Source: Clostridium sp. CAG:253
Lineage (GTDB): Bacteria > Bacillota > Clostridia > Lachnospirales > Lachnospiraceae
DNA length: 21,158 nucleotides
Direction: 5' to 3'
Assembly (NCBI GenBank): GCA_000436755.1
Contig: FR887324.1
Location: forward strand, 37,633-58,790
Shown: one piece after another, positions 1 through 7,126 of the stretch
Layout of the letters: each line of letters opens with the position of its first letter
How positions within the stretch are numbered: position 1 is the stretch's first letter
The notes under the pieces: model-generated
What the model was told of the DNA's origin: nothing
What the model saw: the letters and a program-made list of their open reading frames with translations, nothing else
The model's database searches: none
Translations under genes and position numbers: made by a program

Positions 1-750
1 CTGAAAAATGCCAACAATGATGTGACCGTTCAAATCAATACAGCCATAAAAAAACTTGAGACAAGTAATAAATATGTCGGCAAAAAATTTATTGCATATT
101 TTCAGTCATTTTCAAATACATATGCCCCTGTCACATATCTCGAAAATATATTTTCACAGGCGATAAAACATCCTGAAGTCTGTGCTTTGTCAATCGGAAC
201 AAGACCAGATTGTTTTAATGAAGATATATACAATCTTCTCGAAAAGTTAAACAAGATAAAACCTGTCTGGGTAGAGCTTGGTCTCCAGACAATACATGAA
301 AAGACAGCAAAACTTATAAACCGAGGCTACCAACTGAGTGTATTTGAAAACTCTGTTCACGAACTAAGGAAAAGAAATATCACTGTTATTGTCCACGTCA
401 TAATAGGACTTCCCGGCGAAAAAGCAACGGATTTATATGAAACGATTGATTATCTTAACAAAATGGATATTCAGGGAATAAAATTGCAGCTTCTCCATGT
501 TTTAAAAAATACCGCACTTGCTGATATGATGGGAAATTTTAAGATATTAACACCAGATGAATATATTGATATATTATGTGAATGTATAACAAGGCTCTCC
601 CCGGACATCGTAATACACAGACTAACCGGAGACGGACCAAAAGATTTGCTTATAGCCCCCGAATGGAGCAAAAACAAACGATTGGTTTTAAATACCCTTA
701 GCCACGAATTAAAGATACGTGAAATTTATCAGGGACAAAACTATATGTAA
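1..750 (+). CDS. Radical SAM protein, TIGR01212 (YhcC/YtqA-like) family, 5'-truncated by window edge
   Basis: The reading frame is open from base 1 (LKNANNDVTVQ...), so the gene starts outside the window and about 249 C-terminal residues are visible. The stretches 'IGTRPDC', 'WVELGLQTIHEKTAKLINRGY', 'VHVIIGLPGE' and 'IKLQLLHVLKNT' match the family pattern of TIGR01212 radical SAM proteins (COG1242), which are usually about 300 residues. The N-terminal CxxxCxxC that binds the 4Fe-4S cluster would lie in the missing part and cannot be checked. The family is expected to cleave S-adenosylmethionine reductively, but I cannot assign a substrate. The gene is followed after about 100 bp by a DUF4364 gene on the same strand. 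A GTG at base 22 could be mistaken for the start, but the frame continues upstream of it and there is no ribosome binding site there. Confidence 0.85.
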   Translation: MKNANNDVTVQINTAIKKLETSNKYVGKKFIAYFQSFSNTYAPVTYLENIFSQAIKHPEVCALSIGTRPDCFNEDIYNLLEKLNKIKPVWVELGLQTIHEKTAKLINRGYQLSVFENSVHELRKRNITVIVHVIIGLPGEKATDLYETIDYLNKMDIQGIKLQLLHVLKNTALADMMGNFKILTPDEYIDILCECITRLSPDIVIHRLTGDGPKDLLIAPEWSKNKRLVLNTLSHELKIREIYQGQNYM

Positions 751-785
751 TCTGTCAAAAATATATAATCTCACTCAAAAAACAA

Positions 786-829
786 ATGTACTCCCGGAAT
801 CTTCTGGACTAAGAATTTCAAGAGTACAT
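786..829 (+). other. Hairpin in the leader of the DUF4364 gene
   Basis: ATGTACTC (786-793) pairs with GAGTACAT (822-829). The intervening bases contain a second, imperfect pairing (CCGGAA / TTCTGG). There is no T tract after the stem, so it does not look like an intrinsic terminator. It sits 12 bp before the ribosome binding site of the next gene. Its role is unknown; it may be an mRNA leader structure or a weak 3' end for the radical SAM transcript. Confidence 0.35.
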
Positions 830-851
830 CTAAAAGAAATGGAGGGTTTTA

Positions 852-1373
852 ATGACACCGGAATCACGCAAGCTGTATAAACTTATAATACTTTATTTTT
901 TAAGTCTGACAAGACAGCCAATGTCAAACGCTATTATTTCTGATTTTATATTACGAAATAATTATACTGATTACTTTTCAATTCAGGAAACTCTTACAAA
1001 TCTCCTTGAAGACAATATGATAGAAAGCGAGCAGACACACTCAACATCATATTATAAGATAATGCCTGCCGGTCAGGAAATTCTTACATTTTTCGGGAAA
1101 CAGCTTCCTGACGACACAAAAGCACAGATTAGAAAATATCTTTCTGAAAACAGGGTAAATATTGTCGAAAGTACATCTATTCACACTGATTACACTCATG
1201 TAAAAAATAAAGAGTACATCGCACGCTGTTCTTTGGTAGAACGTGGAAGCACTCTTTTGGAAGTTGCAATAAATGTCCCGACAGAGGAAGAAGCACTTCA
1301 GGTCTGTGAAAATTTCAAAAAAAAGAATGAAAAAATATATAGTTTCCTGTTTAGTGAATTGTCGGTAGAATAA
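852..1373 (+). CDS. DUF4364 family protein (winged-helix-like)
   Basis: A 173-residue protein starting at an ATG with ribosome binding site GGAGGG five bases upstream. The opening 'SRKLYKLIILYFLSLTRQPMSNAIISDFIL' and the following 'YFSIQETLTNLLEDNMIES' read like a winged-helix DNA-binding fold of the kind described for DUF4364, a family common in Clostridia. The length fits the family. The C-terminal half ('ARCSLVERGSTLLEVAINVPTEEEALQVCENFKKKN') is the usual DUF4364 tail. No function is established; a role as a small transcriptional regulator is inference from the N-terminal fold. It lies downstream of the radical SAM gene on the same strand and ends in a strong hairpin terminator facing the convergent agrC. 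Confidence 0.8.
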   Translation: MTPESRKLYKLIILYFLSLTRQPMSNAIISDFILRNNYTDYFSIQETLTNLLEDNMIESEQTHSTSYYKIMPAGQEILTFFGKQLPDDTKAQIRKYLSENRVNIVESTSIHTDYTHVKNKEYIARCSLVERGSTLLEVAINVPTEEEALQVCENFKKKNEKIYSFLFSELSVE

Positions 1374-1393
1374 ATTCTACCGGCTTTTGTTTT
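1363..1393 (+). terminator. Rho-independent terminator between convergent DUF4364 gene and agrC
   Basis: CGGTAGAA (1363-1370), loop TAAA, TTCTACCG (1375-1382), then GCTTTTGTTTT. The loop is the DUF4364 stop codon plus one base, and the right arm contains the agrC stop codon (1377-1379). The T-rich tail is on the + strand side only, so it mainly terminates the + strand transcript, although the stem may also stabilise the agrC 3' end. Confidence 0.85.
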
Positions 1394-2699
1394 CAGAGTA
1401 ATGAATATCCATAGGTATTATGACAATAGCACTAAACTCTTCTCCACGAGGTTCAAATAAATACAATCCATTGTATTTTTCTGCAATTCTCACAACATTT
1501 TTAAGACCTATACCATGAAAAACTGCATTTTCTTTTTTAGTAGTTTTTAATATGTCTCCCTCTCTTTTTATCTCTCCGTTAAATGTATTCCATACAGAAA
1601 CAATAAATTTATTATTTTCTATGACTATTTTAACTTTTATCATTTTCTTATCCAAACATTTTTCTACTGCTTCTATCGCATTATTTAATAAATTCGATAA
1701 CAATAATATAATGTCTGTTTCTTTCATTGTAATTCCTGATAAATTATTAATCTTACATATAAATGATGCCCCTGCTTTTTTTGCCTCATAATATTTAGTA
1801 TTCATTATAACATTGATAACCGAATTGTTTGTATTTATTACGTCCATTCCCCTCATATCTGCACCACTGGCTTCTTTTAGATAATCAGATAACTTTCTGT
1901 ATTCCCCTTGCTCAAGTAACGCACTCATGTAAAGCAAATTATTTCTGTACTCATGTGAAATACTTCTTTGCTGCATAATTTTTTCTTCCCATGAATTATA
2001 CATCTCCTGCTGTCTTTTTGCATCCATCTCAAATATAAGTCTTTCCTGTTTCAGCATTGCCTTTTCAGCAAGGTCATCCATAAAAAAAATTATAAGAATA
2101 TTCATTGCAATAAGACTGACTAACACAACCCATGCAAATTGTATTTCACTTTCTGACTTCAAACCAACTCCGCATTTAAGTACACCTGCAATTGCCCCTG
2201 ATGATATTAAGGGAAAAACCGAAAAAAATAAGACATCTCTGTCTCCACTGATATGAAAACATCTGTTACTCCCAATTTTTTTGAATATAAGCACAAATAT
2301 AAGCAACACAGACTTACTCATCAATGTTACAAATGCATCTATATGACTTTGTCCATTCATATCAATCTGAAATACATCTCTGTCTATCAATATAGTAATC
2401 ATATCAGCAGCTAAAAATATAAAATCAAATAATGTTGATATAATAACTGCATTTTTTAAACTTTTCTTTCCAATTACAATACTTCCAATTATAAAAACTA
2501 TAATAATTGCCATTTGCTTTAAAAAAAAATTTTGTACAAATACACCATCTATAACAAATCCCACTGATGACATAACAAAAAGCCATATGATATGTACCCA
2601 TTTCGGAAATCTCAACTTAAATTCCGAAAAAGCTGTGTTAAATATCAAAAAACTTGACATCTCAATAAATATCATCACATAGTTCTGATATACACTCAT
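1377..2699 (-). CDS. agrC: AgrC-like sensor histidine kinase (GHKL / HATPase_c_5 type)
   Basis: A 440-residue membrane sensor kinase. Residues 1-210 contain about six hydrophobic segments, as expected for the peptide-sensing domain of AgrC. A coiled linker (about 210-245) leads to the dimerisation box with the likely phospho-acceptor His249 ('SISHEYRNNLLYMSALL'). The ATP-binding domain shows the N box 'LLSNLLNNAIEA' (333-344) and the G box 'HGIGLKNV' (395-402). This arrangement is the HPK10/AgrC class of kinases that sense cyclic peptides. The start codon overlaps the agrA stop by one base, so the two are translationally coupled. It presumably detects the peptide made from the agrD product by AgrB. 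The exact ligand cannot be read from sequence. Confidence 0.92.
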   Translation of the reverse strand: MSVYQNYVMIFIEMSSFLIFNTAFSEFKLRFPKWVHIIWLFVMSSVGFVIDGVFVQNFFLKQMAIIIVFIIGSIVIGKKSLKNAVIISTLFDFIFLAADMITILIDRDVFQIDMNGQSHIDAFVTLMSKSVLLIFVLIFKKIGSNRCFHISGDRDVLFFSVFPLISSGAIAGVLKCGVGLKSESEIQFAWVVLVSLIAMNILIIFFMDDLAEKAMLKQERLIFEMDAKRQQEMYNSWEEKIMQQRSISHEYRNNLLYMSALLEQGEYRKLSDYLKEASGADMRGMDVINTNNSVINVIMNTKYYEAKKAGASFICKINNLSGITMKETDIILLLSNLLNNAIEAVEKCLDKKMIKVKIVIENNKFIVSVWNTFNGEIKREGDILKTTKKENAVFHGIGLKNVVRIAEKYNGLYLFEPRGEEFSAIVIIPMDIHYSENKSR

Positions 2700-3442
2700 T
2701 AAATCTCTCCCTTTTGCCTTGCATATTCCAAAATAGCATTTTTATATCTCTGTTTTGAAACAGGAATTTCAATAGAATTTATCAGCTTAACACAATACCT
2801 TTTTATATCACATACATATTTCATATTAACAATAAAACTCTGATGAACCCTAACTAATTCCTCTGCCTTAAATTCTATTTCAATATCATCCATCTTTTTA
2901 TAGATTGTATATATTTTATCTCTTCCATCCTCATAAACATGAAAACTTATTCTATGCAATGAACTTTCTATATACACTATATTTGAAATCATTACTTTTT
3001 TCGATTTTTCCTCAACAAAATCATAAATTACCTCATCACTTCTTTTACCGAGTTTTTCAAATATAGTATCCAAAGCCTCTTCTATATCAGATTTTATGGT
3101 ATCGTTATCTTTTATAATATATCTTATTGCATTAACCTTATACCCGGCTAAGGAATATTGAATAAATCCCGTCACAAAAACTATATATGTATTATCACTG
3201 TATTTTCGTAATTCATATGCAGTTTTTATTCCATCAATTTCTTTCATACTTACATCTAAAAATACAATATCATATTCTGTCATTGCATTTTTCAACAGGA
3301 TAAATTCTTCTCCTGACCGGTAAATATCTATTATATAAGGTAATTCTGTTTTATTAATATAATCTTCTACATATTTCTTGATTTTTTCAGCTATGACTTT
3401 TTCATCATCACATATGGCAATTCTAATAACATCAGATTTCAC
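2699..3442 (-). CDS. agrA: AgrA-like response regulator with LytTR DNA-binding domain
   Basis: A 247-residue two-domain regulator. The receiver domain (about 5-125) has the acidic pair Asp12/Asp13, the phospho-acceptor Asp63 in 'DIVFLDVSM', Thr91 and Lys111. The C-terminal part (about 140-245: 'VMISNIVYIESSLHRISFH', 'LVRVHQSFIVNMKYV', 'IPVSKQRYKN') is a LytTR domain, which binds pairs of short direct repeats. The start is GTG at 3442, chosen because AGGAGG lies eight bases upstream and no in-frame ATG is nearby. It has its own sigma-A type promoter and precedes agrC with a one-base overlap. The paired direct repeats upstream of agrB and agrD are its probable targets. Confidence 0.92.
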   Translation of the reverse strand: MKSDVIRIAICDDEKVIAEKIKKYVEDYINKTELPYIIDIYRSGEEFILLKNAMTEYDIVFLDVSMKEIDGIKTAYELRKYSDNTYIVFVTGFIQYSLAGYKVNAIRYIIKDNDTIKSDIEEALDTIFEKLGKRSDEVIYDFVEEKSKKVMISNIVYIESSLHRISFHVYEDGRDKIYTIYKKMDDIEIEFKAEELVRVHQSFIVNMKYVCDIKRYCVKLINSIEIPVSKQRYKNAILEYARQKGEI

Positions 3443-3470
3443 ACAAATTTCCTCCTAAATCCTATATAAA

Positions 3471-3499
3471 ATTGTATCTCAAACCACCAATGCTGTAAA
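3471..3499 (-). promoter_or_regulatory. Sigma-A type promoter of agrA-agrC
   Basis: On the - strand: -35 TTTACA (3499-3494), a 17-bp spacer, -10 TACAAT (3476-3471). The start codon is 29 bp downstream of the -10 box. No copy of the direct repeats found at agrB and agrD lies next to it, which suggests constitutive expression of the sensor pair (inference). Confidence 0.7.
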
Positions 3500-3520
3500 G
3501 AAACATAGCGAAATTCTTTT

Positions 3521-4522
3521 TTAATGTTGTGCGACAAGCGACTTTACAAACTCTCTTGCATATGCTGCCTTTTTAGTTTTTAGCATATATACATGGTCAT
3601 CTGTTGATAAACAATCTCCATCAGAAGAAATTGAAAAATATAATTTTTTGTTTGTTGACAATGTGCACACAAAATAATTATTGGTATCACACGGCATTCC
3701 ATCGATGATTTTATTATTTTGTGTCAGCTTTTTCAATTCACTTATTTGTTGTTCTTTCAATTCGACACTTTTATTTATGCTTTCATTTTCATAAACTACG
3801 CTCTTAATTTGTTCAAATTCTTCTGCAGCAGTTTCTCTATAACCTATCCATTTTTTTATTAAATTTTCAAGCTTGCTGCTTTTCAAATAAATCTGTTTCT
3901 TATTTTTTTCTGATTGTATTTTTATTTTCATGTCCTTCGCAAATTTTTTTTCATCATCTGCCTGAACATCTACACTAAAAAATCCATTTTTATAAAAAGC
4001 CAAATTTATTATTCTAAACTCACTATGACTATTTAAGTAAACCATGTGAGCCTCAATATTCCTCCCTTTAATAGCTTTATCCTTTTCAGTAATTTGAGCA
4101 TTTTCCATAATATCTATAAATTCATTTGCTTCATCCCTTGACACCCGATATCCTTTACATTTTCTCGCCTGATTTGCCACCGCAATGCCTCGAAGCATCC
4201 CCTGTGGCAAACATATTTTCTCATTTACAACACTTACTTCAGCCTCATCACGATTAGCACCGTTCAAAACAATATTCTCCGAAAATACTCCCATCGCCAA
4301 ATAATATTCCGAAACTGTATTTACTTTTGTTATTGTACTATCTGCATCTTTTTCAGATTCATTAGCCTCTCTATTATTAACATTACCTTCAGTTGGTGCA
4401 ACTGTTGCAATTTCAGGTTCACTATTTTCTTTCGTATTTGTGTTTTTACACCCTGTAAGTCCCATAACTGACACAGTTAATATAACTATAACTCTATATA
4501 AAAAAAGTCTTTTATTATTCAT
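3521..4522 (-). CDS. Secreted lipoprotein of unknown function
   Basis: A 333-residue protein with a lipoprotein signal peptide: basic start (MNNKRLFLYR), hydrophobic core and lipobox 'LTGC' with Cys25 as the lipidated residue. Residues 26-65 are a low-complexity polar linker rich in Asn, Glu and Thr. The remaining globular part contains no motif I recognise. It has three further cysteines (in 'RKCKGY', 'GMPCDTNNYFVC'), one pair of which could form a disulfide. It lies between the caspase-like gene and agrA in the agr locus, separated from the former by about 390 bp and from the latter by agrA's promoter. It could be an inhibitor, immunity partner or substrate of the neighbouring peptidase, but that is speculation from position only. 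Confidence 0.8.
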   Translation of the reverse strand: MNNKRLFLYRVIVILTVSVMGLTGCKNTNTKENSEPEIATVAPTEGNVNNREANESEKDADSTITKVNTVSEYYLAMGVFSENIVLNGANRDEAEVSVVNEKICLPQGMLRGIAVANQARKCKGYRVSRDEANEFIDIMENAQITEKDKAIKGRNIEAHMVYLNSHSEFRIINLAFYKNGFFSVDVQADDEKKFAKDMKIKIQSEKNKKQIYLKSSKLENLIKKWIGYRETAAEEFEQIKSVVYENESINKSVELKEQQISELKKLTQNNKIIDGMPCDTNNYFVCTLSTNKKLYFSISSDGDCLSTDDHVYMLKTKKAAYAREFVKSLVAQH

Positions 4523-4912
4523 TTATTTTTCCTTCCCATAATATCAAATCTAAAAATCTTTATTCGTCAAACTTTTTATTTACTTTATTACCTCTAACAA
4601 ATGAGCAAAAAGTGTAGAATAGTCACAGTAACTTATACTGAGTAGGCAAATCAAGGTACACTTGCCTAATAAAGCATCATTTTCTTTTGTTTTATAAAGG
4701 CTATTAACCCTGTGCTTAACTATGATAATGAACTTTCCATGTCTGGTCTGTTTTGTTCTTACTGACCTACATTGCTACACGAAAATCTAATTTACTCAGA
4801 CACATACCTTGTTTTGCCGTATTGTTCACATTACTGGTGAAGTTCTTTCAATTTTTCTGCATATACCATTGGCGATTTGTCAATTTGGAATAACCAATAT
4901 CTTAATCATTTC
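4523..4912. other. 390-bp gap without a convincing gene
   Basis: No complete gene is supported here. On the - strand short peptides such as 'MVYAEKLKELHQ' and 'VSKNKTDQTWKVHYHS' appear in broken frames; they could be remnants of an integrase-like gene, but the evidence is too thin to call one. The gap holds one hairpin, TAGGCAA (4643-4649) with TTGCCTA (4662-4668), without a T tract. The promoter of the downstream lipoprotein gene must lie here, but no clear -35/-10 pair stands out. Confidence 0.5.
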
Positions 4913-5896
4913 TTATTTCAATTTGCTCCAATTTATCGTAATATATTTTATTCCATCACTATCAATAATAAAAGTTGCCTTATCATTTAGGAATCCATAT
5001 CCTTCTTCAATATGTGCAAATGATACTACATACGACACAATCTTATCATCTTTTATTTCTGAAAGTGCATCATCAGCAACAATTGATTCAATTTTCATAT
5101 TTTTCATTTCTAAATCAATATCTTCTGAATTTAATATATTCTGCTTTACATATCTAGCTATCTGTTTATATAAATCCATTTTACCGATTGCAATTTCTTT
5201 TTCGGTAATTTCGCCGCCATCTATACTTATTTTATTACCATTATTCATGATAAAATCATCACATTTAGGTGATATCTGTAATTTTATAGGTTTTATATCT
5301 TTTTCTTTCACAATTTTTTTTCTCAATTTTACACTTGCTGTATTTATCACTGTTTCTCCATTTTCTACATTTTTACGAAAGCGTAATATTTTTTTAGAAT
5401 CCAATTTAGGTCGTGCATAAGTATTGCCTGAAAAACCTGGAAATCTAGAATATTGTACATTTCCTGTATGAGTTAATACTGCATAATTTTTTGCATTTGT
5501 ATATCCGTTATGAGCATACACATACTCATTTGCTTTAATCCATGACGATTTTACTGACTCTCCCGTTTTTGCAAAATCTAAAAATTTATTAGCAACTTTA
5601 TTGTCAGCTATTGCAGGTGCTTTGTCATGATACCCGCAAATAACTCGGACTGCTTTATTTCCTAGCATTGCTTTAGCATATTTTTTCAAAGGATTCTTTG
5701 ATTCTTTATTCAATTGATTACACGCTGCCAAAAAAACAAATTCCAAATTTCCACCTGCCCATGTAAAATTATCTTTGCTAAAAATATTAAAACTACAGCT
5801 ATTATTGCTGTCTCCAAACAATTGTCCAGTAACCGAACCATGACTCGACCAATATTTAATAGTTTTTGTTTTATCATAGAAGTCACTTTCTGTCAT
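4913..5896 (-). CDS. Caspase-like (clan CD type) cysteine peptidase, catalytic part; out of frame with its signal peptide segment
   Basis: This 327-residue frame carries a catalytic pair in the style of clan CD peptidases. His19-Gly20 follows a hydrophobic strand ('TIKYWSSHGSVTG') and Cys59 ends another ('LEFVFLAACNQL'). After this come 'VRVICGYHDKAP' and 'KSSWIKANEY', an arrangement resembling uncharacterised secreted caspase-fold families such as DUF6345; the family name is tentative. The last 150 residues are unrecognised. The ATG at 5896 has no ribosome binding site: it sits directly after a run of twelve A. One extra base in that run joins it in frame to the upstream signal-peptide segment (5893-6114), giving 400 residues with His92 and Cys132. 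It therefore looks like the 3' part of one secreted enzyme rather than an independent gene. Confidence 0.7.
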   Translation of the reverse strand: MTESDFYDKTKTIKYWSSHGSVTGQLFGDSNNSCSFNIFSKDNFTWAGGNLEFVFLAACNQLNKESKNPLKKYAKAMLGNKAVRVICGYHDKAPAIADNKVANKFLDFAKTGESVKSSWIKANEYVYAHNGYTNAKNYAVLTHTGNVQYSRFPGFSGNTYARPKLDSKKILRFRKNVENGETVINTASVKLRKKIVKEKDIKPIKLQISPKCDDFIMNNGNKISIDGGEITEKEIAIGKMDLYKQIARYVKQNILNSEDIDLEMKNMKIESIVADDALSEIKDDKIVSYVVSFAHIEEGYGFLNDKATFIIDSDGIKYITINWSKLK

Positions 5897-6114
5897 TTTT
5901 TTTTTTTCACATCTTTGTAGATACCTGAATAATTACTATCTTCTTTTATAACTCCATCGTATATCGTTTTCGCATCTGAGCCTTTATCTACGGTATAAGT
6001 TGTATTTTTATATGCACCAATCGTTTTTCCTGCTGCCAATACCTGTACATTGTTTGTTATTAATAGACAAATACACATAAAAAATATCATTAGTTTTTTT
6101 ATTTTATTATTCAT
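5893..6114 (-). CDS. Signal peptide and N-terminal segment of the caspase-like peptidase, ending at a poly-A frameshift
   Basis: This frame encodes 73 residues. A Sec signal peptide (MNNKIKK, hydrophobic core 'LMIFFMCICLLI', likely cut near 'VLA-AGK') is followed by about 45 extracellular residues ending 'YSGIYKDVKKKK' and a stop. I chose the Met at 6114 because GGAGAG lies seven bases upstream; the earlier ATG at 6120 is too close to that site. The frame ends at GTG followed by twelve A and TGA. With one more base it would continue into the His/Cys catalytic frame, and the residues before the junction form the natural lead-in to the His-Gly strand of a caspase fold. It lies downstream of agrD on the same strand. 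Confidence 0.7.
   Translation of the reverse strand: MNNKIKKLMIFFMCICLLITNNVQVLAAGKTIGAYKNTTYTVDKGSDAKTIYDGVIKEDSNYSGIYKDVKKKK
5897..5908 (-). repeat. Poly-A (12) homopolymer, candidate slippage site
   Basis: Twelve consecutive A on the - strand lie exactly at the junction of the two peptidase frames. The zero frame reads GTG AAA AAA AAA AAA TGA. A -1 ribosomal shift or one added A gives AAA ATG ACA GAA and enters the catalytic frame. Runs of this length are prone to polymerase slippage, both in replication and transcription. Confidence 0.9.
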
Positions 6115-6155
6115 ATTCATTCTCTCCGTTCATTTTTTCCATTTATTTATCAAAT

Positions 6156-6195
6156 AAATCTCTCACCCTGGGTAGAGTTAAAGAGTGAGAGATTT
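6156..6195 (-). terminator. Hairpin between agrD and the caspase-like gene (terminator or attenuator)
   Basis: A perfect 11-bp stem: AAATCTCTCAC (6156-6166) and GTGAGAGATTT (6185-6195) with an 18-nt loop. On the - strand the stem is followed by ATTTGATAAAT, a weak T tract; on the + strand by TTGTT. It lies in the 5' leader of the peptidase gene and downstream of agrD, so it could partly terminate the agrD transcript and reduce read-through, or protect the peptidase mRNA. Confidence 0.55.
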
Positions 6196-6215
6196 TTGTT
6201 CCCAATATTTTCCCT

Positions 6216-6244
6216 ATTATAAAACATTACTATTCTTTTCAATA
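6216..6244 (-). promoter_or_regulatory. Possible promoter of the caspase-like gene
   Basis: On the - strand there is a perfect -10 TATAAT (6221-6216). Upstream are TTGAAA (6242-6237, 15-bp spacer) or TATTGA (6244-6239, 17-bp spacer), so the -35 is not ideal. If used, the transcript leader would contain the 11-bp hairpin at 6156-6195. No copy of the agrB/agrD direct repeats lies beside it, so quorum control would come from read-through of the agrD promoter. Confidence 0.4.
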
Positions 6245-6251
6245 ATTAAAC

Positions 6252-6395
6252 TTACTTTGCGCTTCTTTTTAAAGCTGTTGGTCTTTTTGGCTGATGTAAA
6301 ATTGCGCAGCATTTAGAATTTCCCTGCTTTTCTTTCTCAACCATTTTTTTCAGTACAGAACCTGAAACCTCTACTGCTTTCTCTTTAATATTCAT
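6252..6395 (-). CDS. agrD: AgrD-like cyclic autoinducer peptide precursor
   Basis: A 47-residue prepeptide starting at the ATG at 6395, chosen because GGAGGA is seven bases upstream; the frame stays open further upstream but without such a site. It has the three-part AgrD plan: an amphipathic N-terminal helix (MNIKEKAVEVSGSVLKKMVEK), a core 'GNSKCCAIL' and a charged C-terminal recognition tail 'HQPKRPTALKRSAK'. The tail corresponds to the 'QPKxP' segment of clostridial cyclic lactone autoinducers. If the ring has the usual five residues, it would be C29-C30-A-I-L with a thiolactone between Cys29 and the Leu33 carboxylate; a ring from Cys30 is an alternative. The gene follows agrB but has its own regulated promoter. 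Confidence 0.88.
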   Translation of the reverse strand: MNIKEKAVEVSGSVLKKMVEKEKQGNSKCCAILHQPKRPTALKRSAK

Positions 6396-6444
6396 GCCTG
6401 TTCCTCCTTCCATTTTTACTATTGTTAGTTCTAACAACAATTAG

Positions 6445-6511
6445 AAAATATCATTTATTATTTTACTTTTCAATGCGCATTGCAGTTTTGGAAATTTTAT
6501 TGCAGTTTTAG
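6445..6511 (-). promoter_or_regulatory. agrD promoter with paired direct-repeat operator (probable AgrA site)
   Basis: On the - strand: two copies of the element CCAAAACTGC/CTAAAACTGC (6511-6502 and 6491-6482, 20-bp period), 8 bp to -35 TTGAAA (6473-6468), 17-bp spacer ending TGA, -10 TATTTT (6450-6445). On the + strand the repeats read GCAGTTTTRG, close to the CAGTT core seen in AgrA/VirR-class LytTR sites. A 12-bp palindrome CAATGCGCATTG (6471-6482) overlaps the -35 box. The whole arrangement is duplicated upstream of agrB. Confidence 0.8.
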
Positions 6512-6528
6512 AAATATTTTGTCGATTT

Positions 6529-7101
6529 TTACATTATTTTTTTATGCTGTCCCGTAACAAATGCTGTTATTAGTAAAACAGATGCAAGGATAATAGAAAA
6601 CTCTATAGATTGAATATACATTCCCGATACCTTGATTTTATTAAAGAAAACAACTATCAAAAATTCTATTATTACAATTAATCTTGCATATTTTTTATTA
6701 AATTTAAATTCTTCCTTTTCATAGTCCATATCAGGATGATTTGCTGCTCCTAAAATTAAAATAATAATCGTAGCTATTGCAGACAATATTCCTGATATTG
6801 TAAGTGGAATAACCTGTAATTTTATACAAAGTATTACTACCATTTCTATTGCCATTGTACCAAAAAAACACATTTTAAATGAACTCAGATGAAATCCCCC
6901 GGTTCTGTTTCTAAGCGAAAAAAAAGATACGATAAATATAACTATGCCTATCGTTTGTTTAAAAAACAAACTTATAAGTATCATTACACTTATCGTAAAT
7001 ATCTTTTCAAGTAAACAATTCAGTTTGTATTTATATATATCCACTTCTCTCTGTGGCATAATTCCATTATTTATTAATAAATTTAAATATTTATCTAACA
7101 T
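6529..7101 (-). CDS. agrB: AgrB-like accessory gene regulator, integral membrane peptidase
   Basis: A 190-residue membrane protein with the AgrB family signature: 'RNRTGGFHLSSFKMC' carries the catalytic His71 and Cys78, spaced seven residues apart like His77/Cys84 of Staphylococcus aureus AgrB. Several hydrophobic helices (about 36-62, 79-97, 102-118, 140-155, 165-182) fit the family's polytopic topology and the length is usual. AgrB removes the C-terminal tail of AgrD and forms the thiolactone ring. The start at 7101 is supported by AGGAGG nine bases upstream. It precedes agrD but is separated from it by a second promoter, so the two may be expressed in different amounts. Confidence 0.93.
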   Translation of the reverse strand: MLDKYLNLLINNGIMPQREVDIYKYKLNCLLEKIFTISVMILISLFFKQTIGIVIFIVSFFSLRNRTGGFHLSSFKMCFFGTMAIEMVVILCIKLQVIPLTISGILSAIATIIILILGAANHPDMDYEKEEFKFNKKYARLIVIIEFLIVVFFNKIKVSGMYIQSIEFSIILASVLLITAFVTGQHKKIM

Positions 7102-7126
7102 TCCTATGTACCTCCTGTTTTTTCAA

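Noticed and set aside
4643..4668. Hairpin TAGGCAA/TTGCCTA as terminator of the caspase-like gene
   Set aside because: The stem is only seven base pairs, has no T tract on either strand and lies 245 bp after the stop codon.
4700..4880. Possible degraded integrase remnants ('VYAEKLKELHQ', 'TDQTWKVHYHS') on the - strand
   Set aside because: Very short, in broken frames and in an order that does not fit a known integrase; resemblance could be chance.
4809..5420. 203-codon open frame on the + strand
   Set aside because: It is antisense to the caspase-like gene and is a hydrophobic shadow typical of the complement of AT-rich coding sequence; no ribosome binding site.
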